Positions 1 to 9,699 of a stretch of 64,000 nt of DNA are shown here, in pieces. The stretch covers positions 1 to 64,000 of the forward strand of contig CACOLA010000003.1 in NCBI GenBank assembly GCA_902627935.1, in the 5' to 3' direction. Numbering within the stretch: the first letter of the stretch is position 1; each line of letters starts with the position of its first letter. A program made the translations under genes and the position numbers. The notes beneath the pieces are model-generated. The model did not search any database, had not been told where the DNA came from, and was given only the letters and a program-made list of their open reading frames with translations. This DNA comes from an uncultured Pelagibacteraceae bacterium. GTDB taxonomy: Bacteria; Pseudomonadota; Alphaproteobacteria; Pelagibacterales; Pelagibacteraceae.

Positions 1-672
1 GTATTTACACTTTATCCAGATACTTTTCCTGGACCTTTAGCCAAAGGACTTTATGGAAAAGCGATGTCTAAAAAATTGTGGAGTTTAAACGTGATAAATA
101 TAAGGGATGCAGCAACAGATAAGCATAAAACAGTTGACGATACCCCTTATGGTGGCGGAACAGGCATGTTGCTAAAACCAGACGTTTTAGCAGACTCTAT
201 CGACCAAAATGTAAATCAAGGAGAAAGGATTTTATATCTTTCACCAAAAGGTAAAGTGTTTAATCAAAAACTTGCTAAAGATCTATCATTAGAAAAATCC
301 TTTTCTTTAATTTGTGGCCATTTTGAAGGAGTTGATGAGAGAGTGCTATCTACAAGAAATATTGAAGAGATAAGTATAGGAGACTATGTATTGTCTGGAG
401 GAGAAACTGCTGCGCTGGTAGTGATTGATAGTGTATTGAGACTTTTGCCTGGAGTTTTAGGAAATGATAAATCCTCATTTGATGAAACCTTTGAGAATGG
501 TCTTTTAGAGTATCCTCAATATACAAAACCCCAAATATGGGAGGAAAAATCTGTTCCTGAGGTGCTATTATCTGGTGATCACGCTAAAATTAAAGACTGG
601 CGTTTATCTCAATCAGAGGCTATAACACGCGACCGAAGACCGGATTTGTGGCACAAATATAAAAAAAATTAA
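1..672 (+). CDS. trmD: tRNA (guanine-N1)-methyltransferase TrmD, 5' end cut by window
   Basis: TrmD methylates G37 next to the anticodon of a subset of tRNAs, using SAM, and prevents +1 frameshifting. The reading frame is open from base 1, and its first residues ([17 protein letters not shown]) match the family's N-terminus, so only a handful of residues are missing. The ATG at 64 used by the ORF track is internal. Visible family motifs are [11 protein letters not shown] near residues 46-56 and the trefoil-knot SAM site [15 protein letters not shown] near 128-142, followed by the RPDLWHK tail. It lies just ahead of rplS, as in the alphaproteobacterial rpsP-rimM-trmD-rplS order. Family assignment is secure; only the exact start is unseen. 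Confidence 0.96.
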   Translation, partial: VFTLYPDTFPGPLAKGLYGKAMSKKLWSLNVINIRDAATDKHKTVDDTPYGGGTGMLLKPDVLADSIDQNVNQGERILYLSPKGKVFNQKLAKDLSLEKSFSLICGHFEGVDERVLSTRNIEEISIGDYVLSGGETAALVVIDSVLRLLPGVLGNDKSSFDETFENGLLEYPQYTKPQIWEEKSVPEVLLSGDHAKIKDWRLSQSEAITRDRRPDLWHKYKKN

Positions 673-688
673 TTTGATAAATATTAAA

Positions 689-1264
689 ATGAAAACAATT
701 GAAGAGATAAACCAAAATAACGTTAAAAAAATTCTTTCAGAAAAAAAGATCCCTGATTTTTTTCCTGGTGATGTTGTTAAAGTAGGAGTTAGAATTACCG
801 AAGGAAAAAAAGAGAGAATTCAATATTTTGAAGGTGTTTGTATAGCTAAAAAAAGTAGAGATATTAATTCTTCTTTTACTGTAAGAAAAATATCTTTTGG
901 AGAAGGTGTAGAAAGAACTTTTCCACTATATGGAACAGTAATTGATTCGATCAAAGTAATTCGTTCAGGAAAAGTAAGAAGAGCTAAACTTTATTATTTA
1001 AGGGATAGAACTGGTAAATCTGCAAGGATCGCTGAAAAAATTAGAAAAAAAATTGGTATAGATATTGATGTGAAGCCTGAGACAGTAACTGAGGAAAACT
1101 TAGCACCAGTTACAAAAGAAAATGAGTCAGAAGTAGAAAAAGAGGTTTCACCAGTAGTTGAGCCCAAAAAAGAGGCAACTCCAAAAGTAGAGGTAAAAAA
1201 AGAAGCCTCTAAGGCCGAAAATAAGACTGAAAAAGAACTTGAAAATTTACAAGAAAAAAAATAA
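689..1264 (+). CDS. rplS: 50S ribosomal protein L19 with long charged C-terminal tail
   Basis: L19 sits at the 30S-50S interface. I prefer the ATG at 689 ([11 protein letters not shown]) over the upstream TTG at 674, because family members begin at about this point; the product is then 191 residues. The core ([49 protein letters not shown]-like) ends near residue 115, the normal L19 length. It is followed by about 75 extra residues rich in Lys, Glu, Val and Pro, with repeats of the type EVxKE/KKEA, which look disordered. The gene follows trmD by 16 bases and is followed by leuC after 11 bases, so it is probably co-transcribed with both. Confidence 0.96.
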   Translation: MKTIEEINQNNVKKILSEKKIPDFFPGDVVKVGVRITEGKKERIQYFEGVCIAKKSRDINSSFTVRKISFGEGVERTFPLYGTVIDSIKVIRSGKVRRAKLYYLRDRTGKSARIAEKIRKKIGIDIDVKPETVTEENLAPVTKENESEVEKEVSPVVEPKKEATPKVEVKKEASKAENKTEKELENLQEKK

Positions 1265-1275
1265 TTTTTTTCTCA

Positions 1276-2679
1276 ATGCCCAATACTCTTTATGATAAAA
1301 TTTGGAATGAACATTTAGTTCATCAACAAGAAGATGGAACAGCATTATTGTTTGTTGATAGACATTTAGTTCACGAAGTCACAAGTCCACAAGCTTTTGA
1401 AGGATTAAGAAATTCTAATCGTAAAGTAAGACATCCAAAATTAACACTTGCAGTTGCAGATCATAATGTTCCAACAACTGATAGATCAAAAGGTATTTCA
1501 GATCATGAGTCTAAAATTCAAGTTGAAACGTTAGAGGCAAATTGCAAAGAATTCGGCATTAATCTCTTTGGAATGGGTGATAAGAGACAAGGAATTGTTC
1601 ATGTAACTGGTCCTGAACAGGGCTTTACTCAACCTGGTACAGTAATTGTATGTGGTGACAGTCATACAGCAACACACGGTGCATTTGGTGCTTTAGCATT
1701 TGGAATCGGAACTTCAGAGGTAGAGCATGTTTTAGCAACTCAAACATTAGTACAAAAAAAAGCTAAGAATTTTCGAATAAACGTCAACGGCACTCTTCCA
1801 TTAGGTGTCACATCAAAAGATGTAATTCTTCAAATAATTGGAAAAATAGGCACTGCTGGCGGGACAGGATGTGTAATAGAATATTCAGGCGATCTAATCA
1901 GATCACTCACTGTAGAGAACAGAATGACAATTTGTAATATGACAATTGAAGGTGGTGCAAGAGCAGGTTTAATAGCTCCTGATGAAAAGATTTTTAAATA
2001 TTTAGAAGGTAGACCTATGTCTCCAAAAGGAAAAAATTGGGACAAAGCTCTAGAAAATTGGCAAAATTTAAATACAGACGATGGTGCTAGGTTTGATAAA
2101 GAAATAAATTTAACTGCCGATGAAATTTCGCCAATGATTACTTGGGGGACATCACCTCAGGATGTAATCACAATTGATGAAAAAGTACCAAATCCAAAAT
2201 ACGAGAAAGATGAGGACAAAAAAAATTCTCTAGAAAGAGCATTAAATTACATGGGTTTAAAACCTGATATGGCAGCAAAAGACATAAAAATTGATAAAGT
2301 TTTTATTGGAAGTTGTACTAATGGTAGAATTGAAGACTTAAGAGAAGCAGCAAAAATTTTAAAAGATAAGAAAATAGCCTCACATGTTCATGCAATGGTT
2401 GTTCCTGGATCCGGATTAGTGAAAGAACAGGCAGAGCAAGAAGGTTTAGATAAAATTTTTGTAAATTCTGGTTTTGAATGGAGAGAACCGGGTTGTTCAA
2501 TGTGTTTGGCTATGAATGCAGATAAATTAAAGCCTGAGGAGAGGTGTGCATCAACATCTAATAGAAATTTTGAAGGTAGACAAGGCAGAGGTGGAAGAAC
2601 TCATTTAGTAAGTCCAGGTATGGCGGCAGCTGCGGCAATATCTGGAAACCTTGACGATGTCAGAAAATATCAAAGTTAA
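1276..2679 (+). CDS. leuC: 3-isopropylmalate dehydratase large subunit
   Basis: LeuC is the catalytic [4Fe-4S] subunit of isopropylmalate isomerase, which converts 2-isopropylmalate to 3-isopropylmalate in leucine synthesis. The 467-residue protein has the aconitase-family signatures: [21 protein letters not shown] around 135-156, the cluster cysteine in FIGSCTNGR around 343-351, and the CxxC pair in GCSMCLAMN around 407-415. Length is normal for the family. The gene begins 11 bases after rplS and its stop is followed at once by leuD, then leuB, giving a compact leuCDB operon downstream of a ribosomal gene, an arrangement common in Alphaproteobacteria. Confidence 0.98.
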   Translation: MPNTLYDKIWNEHLVHQQEDGTALLFVDRHLVHEVTSPQAFEGLRNSNRKVRHPKLTLAVADHNVPTTDRSKGISDHESKIQVETLEANCKEFGINLFGMGDKRQGIVHVTGPEQGFTQPGTVIVCGDSHTATHGAFGALAFGIGTSEVEHVLATQTLVQKKAKNFRINVNGTLPLGVTSKDVILQIIGKIGTAGGTGCVIEYSGDLIRSLTVENRMTICNMTIEGGARAGLIAPDEKIFKYLEGRPMSPKGKNWDKALENWQNLNTDDGARFDKEINLTADEISPMITWGTSPQDVITIDEKVPNPKYEKDEDKKNSLERALNYMGLKPDMAAKDIKIDKVFIGSCTNGRIEDLREAAKILKDKKIASHVHAMVVPGSGLVKEQAEQEGLDKIFVNSGFEWREPGCSMCLAMNADKLKPEERCASTSNRNFEGRQGRGGRTHLVSPGMAAAAAISGNLDDVRKYQS

Positions 2680-2680
2680 T

Positions 2681-3292
2681 ATGCAAAAATTCAACACACT
2701 AAAGAGCATTCCTGCTTACTTGCCAATAGTAAATATCGATACAGATATGATAATTCCAAAGCAATTTTTAAAAACAATCAAAAGAACAGGCTTGGGTAAA
2801 AATTTATTTTATGAGATGAGATACGATAATAAAGGTGAAAAAATTAAAGATTTTGTATTAAATCAAATTCCATTTACTAATTCAAAAGTTTTAATTGCAG
2901 GTAAAAATTTTGGTTGCGGTTCATCAAGAGAGCACGCTCCATGGGCACTGTTAGATTTTGGTATAACTTGTGTAATAAGCTCGAGTTTTGCTGATATTTT
3001 TTTTAACAACTGTTTTAAAAATGGAATTTTACCTATTATTTTAGAGGATGATAAAATAAAAGAACTGTCGGAATATTCAAAAAGAAAAGAAGAAATTTCC
3101 ATAGATCTTAAGGAGGAAAAGATTATTTATGGAAATAGTGAAATAGAATTTAAAGTAGACTCATTTAAGAAGAAATGTTTATTGGAGGGATTAGATGATA
3201 TTGCTCTGTCTTTAAAAAAATCAGATAAAATATCTAATTTTGAAAAAAATCTTAAAGTAAAAAAACCTTGGATATTTAATGATAAAAGTTAA
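2681..3292 (+). CDS. leuD: 3-isopropylmalate dehydratase small subunit
   Basis: LeuD is the swivel-domain partner of LeuC. The ORF track starts at a TTG (2651) inside leuC, but the family begins at MQKF, so I place the start at the ATG at 2681, one base after the leuC stop; the product is 203 residues. Seen: the N-terminal [22 protein letters not shown] and the substrate-loop motif [15 protein letters not shown], both diagnostic for the small subunit. The 3' end overlaps leuB by 14 bases, which suggests translational coupling. Confidence 0.96.
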   Translation: MQKFNTLKSIPAYLPIVNIDTDMIIPKQFLKTIKRTGLGKNLFYEMRYDNKGEKIKDFVLNQIPFTNSKVLIAGKNFGCGSSREHAPWALLDFGITCVISSSFADIFFNNCFKNGILPIILEDDKIKELSEYSKRKEEISIDLKEEKIIYGNSEIEFKVDSFKKKCLLEGLDDIALSLKKSDKISNFEKNLKVKKPWIFNDKS

Positions 3293-4385
3293 AAAAAGAA
3301 AAATATTGTTATTACCTGGAGATGGAATTGGCCCAGAAGTGATTAGAGAGGTAAGAAAAATAATTAATTGGCTTAATGATAAAAAGTCTCTTGATTTTGA
3401 AATAGACGAAGATCTTGCTGGAGGTTGCTCTTTTGATAAACATGGAACTCCTATTACTGATGAAGTATTTTATAAAGCTCTAGAGAGTGCAGTTGTTATG
3501 CTAGGTGCGGTCGGCGGTCCAAAGTGGGATGGTGTTGAATTTTCTAAAAAACCCGAAAGAGCTTTGTTAAAACTTAGAAAAGAATTAAAGTTATTTGCTA
3601 ATTTAAGACCAGCAATATGTTTTGAGCAATTAGTTGACGCATCAACATTAAAGCCAGAGGTAGTTTCTGGTTTGGATATAATGATTGTGAGAGAATTAAC
3701 AGGCGGAATATATTTTGGAGAACCAAGAGGTATTAAGCCAATTGAAAATGGTGAAAGAAAAGGAATAAACACACATACTTATACTAGCAGCGAAATAATA
3801 AGAGTTGCTAGGATTGCTTTTGATTTAGCTAAAAAGAGATCAAACAAAGTCACTTCATGTGAAAAATCAAATGTAATGGAGGCGGGACAGCTTTGGAAAG
3901 AAGAGGTTCAGGTATTACATGATAAAGAGTATAAGGATGTTGAATTAAGTCATATGCTTGCAGATAATTGTTCTATGCAATTATTAAGAAACCCAAAACA
4001 ATTTGACGTTATAGTTACAGATAATTTATTTGGAGATATGCTGTCTGATCAAGCTTCTATGCTTACTGGATCTTTGGGACTGTTACCTTCAGCTTCTTTA
4101 GGGGCAAAAAATAAAGATGGTGATATGAGAGCTATGTATGAACCTATTCATGGATCTGCTCCTGATATAGCTGGTAAAGGTATAGCCAATCCTATAGCCA
4201 GTATATTGAGTTTTGCTATGGCTTTAAGATACTCATTAGACTTAGATAAAGAGGCGCAAGCTCTTGAAAAAGCTGTTCAGCACGTTTTAAATGATGGTTT
4301 AAGAACTAAAGATATTTTATCTATGGGAATGAAAGAAGTTTCAACATCAGAAATGGGCAATGCGATCATTTCAAAATTGCAATAA
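3279..4385 (+). CDS. leuB: 3-isopropylmalate dehydrogenase
   Basis: LeuB oxidises and decarboxylates 3-isopropylmalate with NAD, the third leucine-specific step. The 368-residue protein shows the beta-decarboxylating dehydrogenase signatures: [11 protein letters not shown] near residue 10, [14 protein letters not shown] near 100, the substrate and metal region [25 protein letters not shown], and the NAD-binding [18 protein letters not shown] near 288-306. The start overlaps the end of leuD by 14 bases. In many Alphaproteobacteria leuB is followed directly by asd; here the DMSP genes lie between the two. Confidence 0.98.
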   Translation: MIKVKKRKILLLPGDGIGPEVIREVRKIINWLNDKKSLDFEIDEDLAGGCSFDKHGTPITDEVFYKALESAVVMLGAVGGPKWDGVEFSKKPERALLKLRKELKLFANLRPAICFEQLVDASTLKPEVVSGLDIMIVRELTGGIYFGEPRGIKPIENGERKGINTHTYTSSEIIRVARIAFDLAKKRSNKVTSCEKSNVMEAGQLWKEEVQVLHDKEYKDVELSHMLADNCSMQLLRNPKQFDVIVTDNLFGDMLSDQASMLTGSLGLLPSASLGAKNKDGDMRAMYEPIHGSAPDIAGKGIANPIASILSFAMALRYSLDLDKEAQALEKAVQHVLNDGLRTKDILSMGMKEVSTSEMGNAIISKLQ

Positions 4386-4411
4386 TTAGTTAATTATCTT
4401 AAACTTATATT

Positions 4412-6175
4412 ATGCCAATGTATACAGCACCAATTGAAGATATGATGTTTCTTTTTGAAAAATTAAGAAATAATCAGAAATACAATGAATTAGAGAAATA
4501 TAAAGAAGTTACATCTGATTTGGTTAAAGATATCTTACAAGAAGCAGCAAAAATAAATCAGAATCTTATTTTACCTCTGGCTAAAGTGGGAGATGAAAAT
4601 CCTGCAGTTTTAGAAAATGGCATAGTAAGAACACCTCCTGGGTATAAAGAGGCTTATAAAAAATATATTGAAGATGGATGGACCTCTTTATCTTGTGACC
4701 CAAAATTTGGAGGTCAAGGTATGCCAAAAACTGTAAGTGCATTTTTTGATGAAATGTTATCTTCGGCAAGTTTATCTTTTAAACTTTATAGTGAATTAAG
4801 TATTGGTGCTTATAATTGTATTAATCGTCATGCTTCAGACGAAATTAAGAATAAATATTTACCAAAAATAGTTGAAGGAAAATGGAGTGGCACTATGTGT
4901 TTAACAGAACCTGTATGTGGTACTGACTTAGGTTTACTTAAAACTAAAGCAAAAAAGCATTCTGATGGAACTTATAAAATTACTGGTCAAAAAATTTTTA
5001 TAACTTCAGGCGATCATGATTTAACTGAGAATATTATTCATTTAGTTTTAGCTAGAGCTGATGATTCTCCTGCAGGCACAAAAGGGATAAGTTTATTTTT
5101 GGTACCAAAGTTTATTGTTAAAGATGATGGAGCTATAGGACCTAGGAATGGAATATCTACGGGATCAATTGAAACAAAAATGGGCATAAAAGGGTCTGCA
5201 ACTTGTGTTTTAAATTTTGATGATGCGACTGGTTACATGATAGGTGATAAAGAAAAAGGTTTAAGTGCTATGTTTACCATGATGAATCTCGAAAGAATAG
5301 TTGTTGGTATTCAAGGGTTGGGAATTTCAGAGATTGCTTATCAAAATTCTCTTTCATATGCAAAAGAGAGAAAACAAGGAAAAACCAATGACTCAAAATC
5401 TAAAAATGGAGCTGATTTAATAATTGAGCATGCTGATATTAGAAGATCGTTGTTAAATATGAAATCAATAATTGAAGGCGAAAGGGCTTTATGTTTTTGG
5501 TTGTCTCAACAAACTGAAGTAAGTTTATATCACCCAAATGATAAAGTTCGTGAAGAGGCATCAGAATATGTATCTTTAATGACACCTGTAGTTAAATCAT
5601 TATTTACTGATTTAGCTATGGAAATTACCAGTGATGCCATGCAAATTTATGGAGGATATGGTTACACTAAAGATCAGGGTATCGAGCAATTATATAGAGA
5701 TAATAGAATAACACCTATATACGAGGGCACTAATTCAGTACAAGCAGCTGATTTAGTTTTTAGAAAATTATCTAATAAAAACGGTAATGTAGTAAATAAA
5801 TTTTTAAAACAAGTAAAATCTGAATGTAATTCAGATAATGAAAAAATTAAACCATTCATCTCTGAATTTAATAATTATTTAGCTATTTTAGAAAAATTTA
5901 GTGATTGGATGGTCAATAAAGCACAAACTGAAAAAGACGATGTAAGTGCAGCAGCAAACGATTATTTGAGAACTTTAGGTTATTTCTCTATTGCATATGC
6001 ATGGATACAAGTTTTAAATGTATGTTTCAAGGAATATAATGAAAATGAAACGTTCTATCATGATAAAATAGAAACAGCAAAATTTTACTTTGATAAAGTT
6101 TTACCCAGAATTCAACAACATTATAAATCTGCAATCTCTGGAAGCTCTAATATAATGAATTTTAAATTTAATTAG
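4412..6175 (+). CDS. dmdC: Acyl-CoA dehydrogenase, probable methylmercaptopropionyl-CoA dehydrogenase DmdC
   Basis: A 587-residue FAD acyl-CoA dehydrogenase of the long subfamily that has an extra C-terminal domain. DmdC converts 3-methylmercaptopropionyl-CoA to methylthioacryloyl-CoA, the third step of DMSP demethylation. Seen: GTMCLTEPVCGTDLG (flavin-contact region, about 152-166), GSATCVLNFDDATGYMIG, the helix QIYGGYGYTKDQGIEQLYRD, and the PIYEGTNSVQA motif whose Glu is the catalytic-base position in this subfamily. It lies two bases ahead of the dmdB-like ligase and in one run with dmdA, which is the main reason to prefer DmdC over a general fatty-acid enzyme. Substrate specificity is inferred. 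Confidence 0.88.
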   Translation: MPMYTAPIEDMMFLFEKLRNNQKYNELEKYKEVTSDLVKDILQEAAKINQNLILPLAKVGDENPAVLENGIVRTPPGYKEAYKKYIEDGWTSLSCDPKFGGQGMPKTVSAFFDEMLSSASLSFKLYSELSIGAYNCINRHASDEIKNKYLPKIVEGKWSGTMCLTEPVCGTDLGLLKTKAKKHSDGTYKITGQKIFITSGDHDLTENIIHLVLARADDSPAGTKGISLFLVPKFIVKDDGAIGPRNGISTGSIETKMGIKGSATCVLNFDDATGYMIGDKEKGLSAMFTMMNLERIVVGIQGLGISEIAYQNSLSYAKERKQGKTNDSKSKNGADLIIEHADIRRSLLNMKSIIEGERALCFWLSQQTEVSLYHPNDKVREEASEYVSLMTPVVKSLFTDLAMEITSDAMQIYGGYGYTKDQGIEQLYRDNRITPIYEGTNSVQAADLVFRKLSNKNGNVVNKFLKQVKSECNSDNEKIKPFISEFNNYLAILEKFSDWMVNKAQTEKDDVSAAANDYLRTLGYFSIAYAWIQVLNVCFKEYNENETFYHDKIETAKFYFDKVLPRIQQHYKSAISGSSNIMNFKFN

Positions 6176-6176
6176 A

Positions 6177-7793
6177 ATGAATCATTACGATACTAATCTA
6201 GATAAAAATAATGCTAATTATGTTCCATTAACACCTTTAACCTTTTTAAAAAGAGCAAAAGAAATATATCCAAATTATGAAGCTATTGTTTATGAAGATC
6301 GAAAATATTCATGGGATCAGGTGTATAAACGAACAGTAAAATTTGCAAGTGCACTTAATAAGATTGGTATTAGAAAAGGAGATACGGTCTCATTTCTAGC
6401 TTTTAATACTCCTGAAATTTTCGAAGGTCATTATTCAGTGCCAATGTCGGGTGCAGTGTTAAATACTATTAATATTAGATTAGATGCTAAAACTATTGCC
6501 TACATTCTAGATCACAGCGAGGCTAAAGTATTGGTTGTAGATAGACAGTTACATGTTGAAGTTAAAAAAGCCTTAAGTTCTTTAAAAAGAAAAATTATTA
6601 TAATTGACATTAATGATAAATTCGCGGACCCATCAAAGTGTGAAAAAATTGGTGACTTAGAGTATGAAAGCTTCTTAAATTCAGGTGATGAAAATTATAA
6701 TTGGGAAATGCCAAAGGATGAATGGCAAGCAATTTCATTAAGTTATACTTCAGGGACTACTGGGAATCCAAAAGGCGTTGTTTACCATCATAGGGGATCG
6801 TATTTAATGTCAACTGGAAGCGCAGTTGCATGGAATATGCCAAATAGATTAAATTTTTTAACTATTGTGCCTATGTTTCATTGTAATGGTTGGGGCTACC
6901 CATGGACCGTTCCCATGTTAATTGGAAGAACTATTTGCTTAAGAAATATTGATATAAAAAAAATATTCGAGTTAATTGATAAATATGATGTTACCCATTT
7001 TGGTGGGGCACCAATCGTATTAAATATGATCACAGGAGCTCCTGAGTCCGATAGAAAAAGATTAAAACAAAAAGTTTATGTTTTAACTGCTGGAGCACCA
7101 CCACCGAGTATTATATTCAAAAAAATGAAAAAGCTTGGATTTGAGGTAATGCATGTTTATGGACTAACAGAGACTTATGGTCATGTTACCCAATGTGCTT
7201 GGAATGACTCTTGGAATGAATTTGATGAAGAAAAACAAAACGAAATTAAGGCAAGACAAGGTGTAAGATATCCTAATACAGAGGGGATCACAGTTATGGA
7301 CCCTGAAACAATGAAAGAAGTTCCAAAAGACGGAAAAACGATTGGTGAAATTATGATTAAAGGAAACGTAGTGATGAAAGGCTATTTCAAAGATAAAGAT
7401 GCTACAGATAAAGCCATGGATGGGGGCTGGTTTCACTCTGGAGATCTGGCAGTTATGCATCCAGATGGTTACGTCAAAATTCAAGATAGATCCAAAGATA
7501 TCATTATTTCAGGAGGTGAGAATATTTCCTCAATAGAAATAGAAAACACTTTAGCTAAACATCCATCAGTTTCCATTGCCGCAGTTGTAGCTAAACCTGA
7601 TGAAAAATGGGGTGAGGTTCCATGTGCATTTATTGAGATGGTTCAAGACAAACCTACAACGGAAAAAGAATTAATAAGCTTTTGCAAAGAAACTTTAGCT
7701 GGTTTTAAGGTGCCAAAACAAGTAGTTTTTTGTGAATTACCAAAAACTTCAACGGGTAAAATTCAAAAATTTGAGTTAAGAAAAAAATTTTAG
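6177..7793 (+). CDS. dmdB: Acyl-CoA ligase, probable methylmercaptopropionate-CoA ligase DmdB
   Basis: A 538-residue AMP-forming acyl-CoA synthetase. DmdB activates 3-methylmercaptopropionate (MMPA), the product of DmdA, to its CoA thioester. Seen: the P-loop SYTSGTTGNPKGVVYHHRG near 190-208, the MHVYGLTETYG adenylation motif near 325, the hinge GWFHSGDLAV...QDRSKDIIISGGENIS near 420-450, and the C-terminal catalytic lysine region PKTSTGKIQK. The ATG lies one base after the dmdC stop, so the two are almost certainly co-translated. On sequence alone it could be any medium- or short-chain acyl-CoA ligase; DmdB is chosen from the dmdC and dmdA neighbours. Confidence 0.87.
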   Translation: MNHYDTNLDKNNANYVPLTPLTFLKRAKEIYPNYEAIVYEDRKYSWDQVYKRTVKFASALNKIGIRKGDTVSFLAFNTPEIFEGHYSVPMSGAVLNTINIRLDAKTIAYILDHSEAKVLVVDRQLHVEVKKALSSLKRKIIIIDINDKFADPSKCEKIGDLEYESFLNSGDENYNWEMPKDEWQAISLSYTSGTTGNPKGVVYHHRGSYLMSTGSAVAWNMPNRLNFLTIVPMFHCNGWGYPWTVPMLIGRTICLRNIDIKKIFELIDKYDVTHFGGAPIVLNMITGAPESDRKRLKQKVYVLTAGAPPPSIIFKKMKKLGFEVMHVYGLTETYGHVTQCAWNDSWNEFDEEKQNEIKARQGVRYPNTEGITVMDPETMKEVPKDGKTIGEIMIKGNVVMKGYFKDKDATDKAMDGGWFHSGDLAVMHPDGYVKIQDRSKDIIISGGENISSIEIENTLAKHPSVSIAAVVAKPDEKWGEVPCAFIEMVQDKPTTEKELISFCKETLAGFKVPKQVVFCELPKTSTGKIQKFELRKKF

Positions 7794-7801
7794 GAAAATA
7801 A

Positions 7802-8578
7802 TTGATATTTCAACTAGAAAACAAAAATATTCATGCATCTGACTCCGGTCAGGGAATAGATATCAATCAAGACACGATAGTATTTTTACATGGTAGTGGT
7901 CTTTCCCATATCGTATGGTCACTAGCTGAGCAATTTTTTTCATCAAAAAATTTTAATGTACTATCCATAGATTTACCTGGCCACGGCAATTCAGATGGTC
8001 CTTGTTTAGATAGTATTGAAAAAATTGCTGATTGGTTAGAGAAAGTATTTGACAAATTAAAATTAAAAAACTTAATTTTAGTTGGTCATTCTCAGGGGTG
8101 TTTGGAAATACTTGAATATTCTAATAGATATAAAAAGAGACTTAAAAAATTAGTTTTTGTTGGAGGTTCAAATAAAATGCCAGTTCATCCAGATTTAATC
8201 AAATTAGCGCAAAATGGCGACTCAGATGCTGTCAAATTAATGATGAAATGGGGATATGAGGGTTCAAAAAAGTTTATTGGAGGTAACCCAGTTGAAAAAA
8301 TAATTCAATCACCAAGAGATATTAGTGAAATTTTGGCTATTGATTTAAAAGCATGTGATAACTATTCAAATGGGTCTGAAGCTGCCAAAGGAATAGAATT
8401 TCCTTCTATGCTTATATTAGGAGAATTGGACAAAATGATTAATTTAGAGGCTGGAAAAACATTCTCTAATTTGATTAAAAATTCAACTACTCATGTAATT
8501 AAAGAATGTGGCCATATGATAATGATTGAAAAAGCATTCGAAATGAGAGAAAAGATTTTGGAATTCTTAAATAAATGA
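7802..8578 (+). CDS. Alpha/beta hydrolase of unknown substrate in the dmd cluster
   Basis: A 258-residue single-domain alpha/beta hydrolase. Seen: the oxyanion motif FLHGSGLSH near residue 28, the nucleophile elbow [11 protein letters not shown] with Ser near 98, a candidate acid in LGELDKM near 206, and the catalytic His in [12 protein letters not shown] near 238, so the triad looks intact. No ATG is available near the N-terminus; the TTG at 7802 has an AGGA stretch about 6 to 9 bases upstream and is the likely start. It begins 8 bases after dmdB and overlaps dmdA by four bases (ATGA), so it is part of the same operon. No signal peptide. It could be a thioesterase or esterase acting on a DMSP-derived acyl-CoA, but this is inference; the substrate is not known. 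Confidence 0.85.
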   Translation: MIFQLENKNIHASDSGQGIDINQDTIVFLHGSGLSHIVWSLAEQFFSSKNFNVLSIDLPGHGNSDGPCLDSIEKIADWLEKVFDKLKLKNLILVGHSQGCLEILEYSNRYKKRLKKLVFVGGSNKMPVHPDLIKLAQNGDSDAVKLMMKWGYEGSKKFIGGNPVEKIIQSPRDISEILAIDLKACDNYSNGSEAAKGIEFPSMLILGELDKMINLEAGKTFSNLIKNSTTHVIKECGHMIMIEKAFEMREKILEFLNK

Positions 8579-9684
8579 AAAGTTATCCTATAGCCAAGTC
8601 AAGAAGAGTAAGAAGTACTCCTTACACTTCAAGAATTGAAAATCAAGGTGTGACTGCCTATACGGTCTATAATCATATGCTTTTACCCGCAGCATTTGGA
8701 TCGTTGGAAGAGTCTTGTGATCATTTAAAAAAGAATGTTCAAGTATGGGATGTTTCAGCGGAAAGACAAGTTGAAATTTCTGGTAATGATGCTGCTAAAC
8801 TTGTTCAACTTATGACTTGTAGAGATTTATCTCAATCAAAAATAGGCAGATGTTATTATTGTCCAATAATTGATGAAAATGGAAATTTAGTAAATGATCC
8901 TGTTATTTTGAAACTTGCTGAAGACAGATGGTGGATATCCATTGCTGACTCTGATGTAATTTTCTTTGCAAAGGGTTTAGCATCCGGCAATAATTTTAAA
9001 GTTAAAATTTTTGAACCTAATGTTGATATTATTGCTATCCAAGGACCAAAATCTTTTGATTTAATGGAAAAAATTTTTGGTAAAGAAATAAATGAATTGA
9101 AATTTTTTGGCTTTGATTACTATGATTTTAAAGGCACAAAACATTTAATTGCTAGATCTGGTTGGTCAAAACAGGGTGGTTTTGAAATTTATGTTGAAGA
9201 TACAAAATCTGGATTGGAACTTTACGACCAGCTCTTTAAAATTGGAGAAGAATATAATGTACAGGCAGGTTGTCCAAATTTGATTGAAAGAATAGAAAGC
9301 GGTTTGCTTTCTTATGGAAATGATTTTGATAATAATGATAATCCGTTTGAATGTGGTTTTGAAAAGTATGTTAATTTGGATACTAACGTGAATTTTTTAG
9401 GGAAAGACAAATTAATAAAGATTAAAAGAGATGGAGTTAAAAGAAAATTAATGGGTGTTGAGATTGATATTAACAAAATAAATTTAACAAAATCGCTTAA
9501 TATTAAAGATGAAAAAGGAAATTTCATTGGAGAATTAAGATCTGCTTGTTATTCGCCTCATTTTAAAAAGTCTATAGGTATTGCAATGTTAAATCAGCCT
9601 TATTGCAAAGCTTCAGCCACAGGATCATTGGAAATTGATGGAAATTCAGTAGCGGTAAAAGTTTGCGATTTACCTTTCATCTAG
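8575..9684 (+). CDS. dmdA: Dimethylsulfoniopropionate (DMSP) demethylase
   Basis: DmdA transfers a methyl group from DMSP to tetrahydrofolate, giving MMPA and 5-methyl-THF. The 369-residue protein is a GcvT-fold enzyme and closely resembles the SAR11 DmdA I remember: N-terminus [11 protein letters not shown], then [15 protein letters not shown], and the ending VCDLPFI. It carries [17 protein letters not shown] where true glycine-cleavage T proteins have a TGYTGEDG-type motif, which separates DmdA from GcvT. Also seen: [37 protein letters not shown] and [19 protein letters not shown]. The start overlaps the hydrolase stop by 4 bases. The location between leuB and asd is discussed in the findings. 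Confidence 0.97.
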   Translation: MKSYPIAKSRRVRSTPYTSRIENQGVTAYTVYNHMLLPAAFGSLEESCDHLKKNVQVWDVSAERQVEISGNDAAKLVQLMTCRDLSQSKIGRCYYCPIIDENGNLVNDPVILKLAEDRWWISIADSDVIFFAKGLASGNNFKVKIFEPNVDIIAIQGPKSFDLMEKIFGKEINELKFFGFDYYDFKGTKHLIARSGWSKQGGFEIYVEDTKSGLELYDQLFKIGEEYNVQAGCPNLIERIESGLLSYGNDFDNNDNPFECGFEKYVNLDTNVNFLGKDKLIKIKRDGVKRKLMGVEIDINKINLTKSLNIKDEKGNFIGELRSACYSPHFKKSIGIAMLNQPYCKASATGSLEIDGNSVAVKVCDLPFI

Positions 9685-9699
9685 TATAAAACTTACATC

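Noticed and set aside
8575-9684. Annotation of the DmdA gene as glycine-cleavage T protein (GcvT)
   Set aside because: The fold is shared, but the GWSKQGG motif, N- and C-terminal sequences and the dmdB/dmdC neighbours fit DmdA, and no gcvH or gcvP is adjacent.
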